Assembly (NCBI GenBank): GCA_002361775.1
Contig: DETV01000004.1
Span: forward strand, 1 to 46,652
Length of the DNA: 46,652 nt
Direction: 5' to 3'
Source: Eubacterium sp. UBA3279
GTDB taxonomy: Bacteria; Bacillota; Clostridia; Lachnospirales; Lachnospiraceae
Each line of letters opens with the position of its first letter. Positions within the stretch are counted from its first letter, which is position 1. Shown piece after piece: positions 42,664 to 46,652 of the stretch. Made by a program: the position numbers and the translations under genes. Below the pieces are notes generated by a model. That model searched no databases. It saw only the letters and a list, made by a program, of their open reading frames with translations, and was not told where the DNA came from.

Positions 42664-45600
42664 TCAAACATTTTCCTGCTTTTCGTATCGGACAGAAACC
42701 TCCGGCGCTTTCAATATTCCCACCGGTTTCAACTGATATTCATAGGACCAGGAAGTTCCCGTTGTCCTCCATGCATTTGGACCACACCAATACTCGCTTT
42801 CATTACCGCTATGAAGAGTTCCAAAGGTATTGATCCGATTTCCATATACAGTGATTTTCAGTGTATGGATGCCTTTTTTCACCGGTAATTCTGTGTTATA
42901 AGGTGAAAATGCTATTTTATTCTTTTCTCCATTATCAATTCGTACGCTTAAAAGCGGCGCCCGGAATTTTGTAACATCCAGGCTCAAAACCCCGTCCTCT
43001 TTTATTTCCAAAGGAATCTGATACTCCAGATTGCCTCCGTAGAAAGGAAGTTTTTGCCGGGTAATATCAGAAAAAGCCAATTCTTTTACCGGAGCAGTAA
43101 GTACCGCGTTCCGCCCGGATATTTCTACACCGAAATTTCCGAGAAGAAACATATTTTCTATATTTTCTTTTCTTCTATAGGGAATCTGTACTTCCAGAAT
43201 ATTTTTACCTTTTTGTACGTTGCCTAAAGCCCTGCACAAAATATCCTGGTCTGTATACCAACCTATAACAGCTTCGTCTATCCGTTCTCCATTAAAAAAT
43301 ATTTCCGCATGGGGATTTTCAAGAGCAAGCGCAACTCCCTCCACAACAACTTCCGATTCAAAAGTATAACGTAATCTAAGATAATGTTTCACTTCTTCTT
43401 CCTGCTGGTCTACCCAGGGCTGGGCAAAAGCTTCCATACGCAGGGGATATCCCAAAACTGTCCGGAAATGATTATCAATTCTTAAAATTTCCTCTCTGGG
43501 CATCCATTCTCCATCATCAAAAGCGTATTCTGCCTGATCCAAAACCAACACATTCGGTTCTGAAAATTTTACAGGAACCTGATCTGGAACAGAAAGTTTT
43601 TCTTCTCTTCTGAAAATTGCTTCCGACACCGGATTCTGATATTCGCATGAAGAGGCAGGTTCCAGACGAAGGAGGAGACTGTCATGATCAAACATCTCCC
43701 TGACAATAACTGTACTGCACTTTTCCCATTTGCAGGGAAGTTCCTCTTTCGTTCCATGTAACGGATCATAACAGATTACCCGGTAATTTCCCTGAATCCG
43801 TATAGTAATTTCTTCTTTTTTCGGAATATCCGGCGTTTGCATTTTATTCACATGAGCCAGGAAGAAAATAGCGCTGTCCCCTTCTTTTCTCATCTGATAA
43901 ATCAAATTTTCTGCCATCAAGCCCTGACTGTTTCGAATTTCTACTGTCCGCACCGGAGCAAGTGCTGTGAGAATACTGTTTTTAGAAAATGGGATACAAT
44001 TACAGGAACGGGCAAACTCTGTACCCTCTGAAGAAGGAACTGCATCCACATAAGAAGGAATATCTCCTGCAAAAATAACAGTACCTCCATTTTTCTGCCA
44101 TGCTTTCAATCTCTCCAGTGTGGTTTTTCTCAAAGTTACGCAATTTGGTACTAAAACCACCTGATATTTCATTTCTCCCACAGGAAACTCGCTGCCATCT
44201 GTCAGATCTTCTACTCTGTTTTGTTCCGGAAGCAGGGACTCACTGATAAAATCAAAATCAAGGAAACCATATAAAAGCCACTGAATCAGATTCTGGAAAT
44301 TCGTATCCATTTCCTCCCGGATACCTCCGGTTTTTTCTTCTGAACCCCAGTACAGCCAATAGGATTCTATAGGATGGATCACCCCGATTTTCACATCTGC
44401 TTTTCCTCTTGTCAGCAAAGTATTTATCCGTGCAAAATAGTCCTCCACGTATTTATACTCTTTATACCATGGAGACTGATATCCGATACAGGCCGGATAA
44501 TCGCGCTTTGCCTCTCCTGCCATGGAAGTCCACGTTAAATGATGTACCCGTACCGTTACTCCTAAAGCCGCCTGCCAGTCTCCCTGTAATTTATGCCCAC
44601 GGAAATCAAAATCCCAGTTAGTCACACCGTACAATTCACTTAAAACCCCTGGACATCCAAATTGACGAGACGCGCTCTGGGCCTGTTTTGCCGTGGATAA
44701 TTCTCTGCTGTCACAAAGCATATCAATTCCGGGAAGCTGAAAAGAACGGTAAGATCTCATAGCCTCTCCTAAGGCAGCCGTCTGTGATTTTAATGTGGGT
44801 TCCTCCATCATATGTCCAGTCAACATCAACTGATGTTCTTTGCACCATTCTCCAATAGTATCTGCAAAAGCAGAAGCAAATCGCTCACAAATATGATCAT
44901 GATACTGATACCGTATCTGGGAAACCATCTCTTCTTTTTTCTCCCAGAAAAGTTCAGGAAGAGAGTCCAAAAGGCTGTGTCCGTAAGCTTCCACGAAAGT
45001 TTCTTCCAGATCGTCGGTATAAGGAATGATTACATCCATCTTATCCTCTGCGTAATTCAGCCGGGTTTTATGACAAAACTGTGGTTCATCGGTAAAAATA
45101 GATGGAATAGATTTGCCAAATTCTTCTCCCAGATCCTTGTAATACGCCTCATGAGTAACCTCTATAAACCTTTCGATTGCTTTTTTGTCCAGGGTATTCA
45201 CATAAGACTGATTATTAAACCAGGGATTATCGCCGGAGATTTCCAGATAAGCAAACCAGGCTTCATATCCTTCCTCTACCTCTTCCTCTTCTCCCAGCCG
45301 TTTATAGTCTTTCAGCCATCCGTCTTCCAGCATTACCTGATATTTTGCCAGTAATCTTCTGTTTTCACTTCGAACTGCCTGCCCGCTGGAGGAAAGGCTG
45401 CTTTCAGGAACTCCCTCCAGTGGTTTTGGAGAAAATACCAGAAAACGGATCCTATATTCCTGATCCTTCGTAACCAGACCACCGCCGGCTCCCGAAGGCC
45501 AACGATCCTCATCATACAGCCAGGTAATCATTTTTCTCTCTTTGAATTTCTCATTGGCATCCTTCACAAGATCCAGAAATTCCTGACTCATATAAGGATT

Positions 45601-45789
45601 ATTCATACCTGTCCGGCAATGAATATGTCCTCCTCCCATACCCATATCCTGTAAAGCATCTACAATTGTAGTGATTTTATCTTTTGTCATCTGACAATTC
45701 CATGCCCAGAAAGGGGTTCCACGATATTCGCTGGTGGGATTTTGAAATAACTCGTCCGTAAGGGGACTTTGATTTTTGGGATACAACAT
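42664..45789 (-). CDS. Large glycoside hydrolase, GH106-like (possible alpha-L-rhamnosidase)
   Basis: A 1041-residue protein with no evident signal peptide. The N-terminal catalytic part has YRGTPFWAWNCQMTKD, DMGMGGGHIHCRTGMN and WLYDEDRWPSGAGGG, seen in GH106-like and related glycosyl hydrolases; SELYGVTNWDFDF and IHPIESYWLYWG follow. The C-terminal third is beta-sandwich-like (PHAEIFFNGERIDEAVIGWY). Substrate and family number are inferred. The neighbouring GH78 fragment supports rhamnose-linked glycans. AAGGAGG precedes the ATG. The catalytic acids cannot be assigned with confidence. Confidence 0.7.
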   Translation of the reverse strand: MLYPKNQSPLTDELFQNPTSEYRGTPFWAWNCQMTKDKITTIVDALQDMGMGGGHIHCRTGMNNPYMSQEFLDLVKDANEKFKERKMITWLYDEDRWPSGAGGGLVTKDQEYRIRFLVFSPKPLEGVPESSLSSSGQAVRSENRRLLAKYQVMLEDGWLKDYKRLGEEEEVEEGYEAWFAYLEISGDNPWFNNQSYVNTLDKKAIERFIEVTHEAYYKDLGEEFGKSIPSIFTDEPQFCHKTRLNYAEDKMDVIIPYTDDLEETFVEAYGHSLLDSLPELFWEKKEEMVSQIRYQYHDHICERFASAFADTIGEWCKEHQLMLTGHMMEEPTLKSQTAALGEAMRSYRSFQLPGIDMLCDSRELSTAKQAQSASRQFGCPGVLSELYGVTNWDFDFRGHKLQGDWQAALGVTVRVHHLTWTSMAGEAKRDYPACIGYQSPWYKEYKYVEDYFARINTLLTRGKADVKIGVIHPIESYWLYWGSEEKTGGIREEMDTNFQNLIQWLLYGFLDFDFISESLLPEQNRVEDLTDGSEFPVGEMKYQVVLVPNCVTLRKTTLERLKAWQKNGGTVIFAGDIPSYVDAVPSSEGTEFARSCNCIPFSKNSILTALAPVRTVEIRNSQGLMAENLIYQMRKEGDSAIFFLAHVNKMQTPDIPKKEEITIRIQGNYRVICYDPLHGTKEELPCKWEKCSTVIVREMFDHDSLLLRLEPASSCEYQNPVSEAIFRREEKLSVPDQVPVKFSEPNVLVLDQAEYAFDDGEWMPREEILRIDNHFRTVLGYPLRMEAFAQPWVDQQEEEVKHYLRLRYTFESEVVVEGVALALENPHAEIFFNGERIDEAVIGWYTDQDILCRALGNVQKGKNILEVQIPYRRKENIENMFLLGNFGVEISGRNAVLTAPVKELAFSDITRQKLPFYGGNLEYQIPLEIKEDGVLSLDVTKFRAPLLSVRIDNGEKNKIAFSPYNTELPVKKGIHTLKITVYGNRINTFGTLHSGNESEYWCGPNAWRTTGTSWSYEYQLKPVGILKAPEVSVRYEKQENV

Positions 45790-45832
45790 AGCAGTAATCC
45801 TCCTTATATTTTAACTTATATTTTATCTTTTA

Positions 45833-46652
45833 TCATAAAAAATCTGATAATTTCCAGATTCTAATTCGGCCTTTATTAATGTGTTTATATCCCGGGGCAG
45901 CAGGATCTGCCTCTATTCCGGCTACTGCACGATACAACCATTCTCCTATGCACCATATGCATAATGGTTAAAAGAATTCATATCAGGACTCCACATGGAT
46001 CCATCCGGTTTCAGGCCATCCCAGTGTTCCCACAAATCCTGTTACAAGATGGCCATCCTGTGTAATCTCTTACCTTACATCCAGCCTGAGATGACAGCTT
46101 CTTAACCGGATATTCTACTCTATGTACCTTTCTCCATCCACTCTCATCAAATCCCGGTTGATTCCATCTTTTTTGTTCCTTACGGGCATCGTATAACTCT
46201 CCGTCATAAATCTCAGAAAAAAGTACCGGACTGTCACAGCCCAGAAAACTCTCGTCTGTAGCCACAATTTCTTCCGTCCCATCCTCATACCGAAGTAAAA
46301 GCTGCGCCCAAAAAACTGTAATCGGACCGTAAATATTTCTATAATTTTCAAATCCCATACGCCCCTTATACCATCCGGCCCCCACATGAGCTCCCAATAC
46401 ATTTTCTCCCTGCCGTAACAAGGAAGTCACATCATGAGTCTGGTACAAAAGATGTTCATTATAAACAGTCCATCCTGGCGCCATTTCACCATCTCCCACT
46501 TTTACACCATTCAGATAAGAATGATATAATTCCAGGGCTGTGGACACCAGATACCCATTTTTAATCTTTTTAGTCACATGAAATTTTCCCCGGATATATG
46601 TTCCACGGGAATCCATTTTATTCTTTTTTGCAGATTGCCAGTTAAAACGGCC
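45833..46652 (-). pseudogene. Fragmented GH78 alpha-L-rhamnosidase, runs off the window
   Basis: The minus strand holds three GH78 pieces in different frames. The first (46652 to about 46071) is the N-terminal lectin-like domain (AGWYKGRMGFENYRN and FDESGW) and continues beyond the window. The second (46069-46025) is EITQDGHLVTGFVGT, a catalytic-domain motif. The third, from 46035, reads LWEHWDGLKPDGSMWSPDMN then SFNHYAYGA, meets a stop at 45946, and after a one-base shift continues IGEWLYRAVAGIEADPAAPG until 45833. Most of the catalytic domain and the C-terminal beta domain are missing, so it is not functional. Confidence 0.8.

Overview
The window reads as a chromosomal segment of a low-to-mid GC Gram-positive anaerobe of the class Clostridia, most likely Lachnospiraceae. 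The evidence is gene order: miaB-mutS-mutL-miaA; mreBCD-PBP2-minDE-rodA-mgsA; HlyD-like/yggS/sepF/ylmH; rplU-prp-rpmA-obg-yhbY-nadD-yqeK-rsfS; and a Gram-positive SOS box upstream of lexA. Genus cannot be fixed from sequence alone. No rRNA, tRNA, CRISPR array, insertion sequence or prophage was seen.

Layout. (1) 33-12128, plus strand: an M14 zinc carboxypeptidase, then miaB, mutS, mutL, miaA, a PLP-dependent YnbB-like protein and two FAD flavoproteins, many joined by short overlaps. (2) 12222-21959, plus: radC, then a cell-shape and division cluster (mreB, mreC, mreD, a very long PBP2, minD, minE, rodA, a methylglyoxal-synthase-like gene and a DacF-type carboxypeptidase). No minC lies beside minD. 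(3) 22138-29821, mostly plus: an orphan P-loop protein, a DUF378 membrane protein on minus, a HlyD-like membrane protein, yggS, sepF, ylmH, aroB, lspA, an RluD-type synthase and a cytidylate-kinase-like protein. (4) 29873-34148: a TtcA-like tRNA thiolase on minus, then an AI-2E family membrane protein, dtd and a secreted M23 peptidase with cell-wall-binding repeats on plus. (5) 34250-37145: a tyrosine recombinase and a YneA-like LysM membrane protein on minus, a decayed MFS transporter, and lexA on plus. This is an SOS island: lexA and the YneA-like gene each carry two SOS-box-like operators. (6) 37226-42503, minus: rsfS, yqeK, nadD, yhbY, obg, rpmA, prp, rplU with a leader, and degV. (7) 42664-46652, minus: a large GH106-like glycoside hydrolase downstream of a fragmented GH78 alpha-L-rhamnosidase pseudogene that runs off the window.

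How the parts fit. Most of the window is housekeeping: mismatch repair, tRNA modification, elongation machinery, division-site placement, ribosome assembly and lipoprotein processing. The strongest leads for a second look are: the MGS-like protein, in which three positions matching E. coli active-site residues are changed; the PBP2 with roughly 240 extra residues inside its transpeptidase region; MinD/MinE without adjacent MinC, and aroB where divIVA is often found; the compact SOS control of a LysM membrane protein; and two genes caught in decay (MFS and GH78). I found no clear wholly new multi-gene system.
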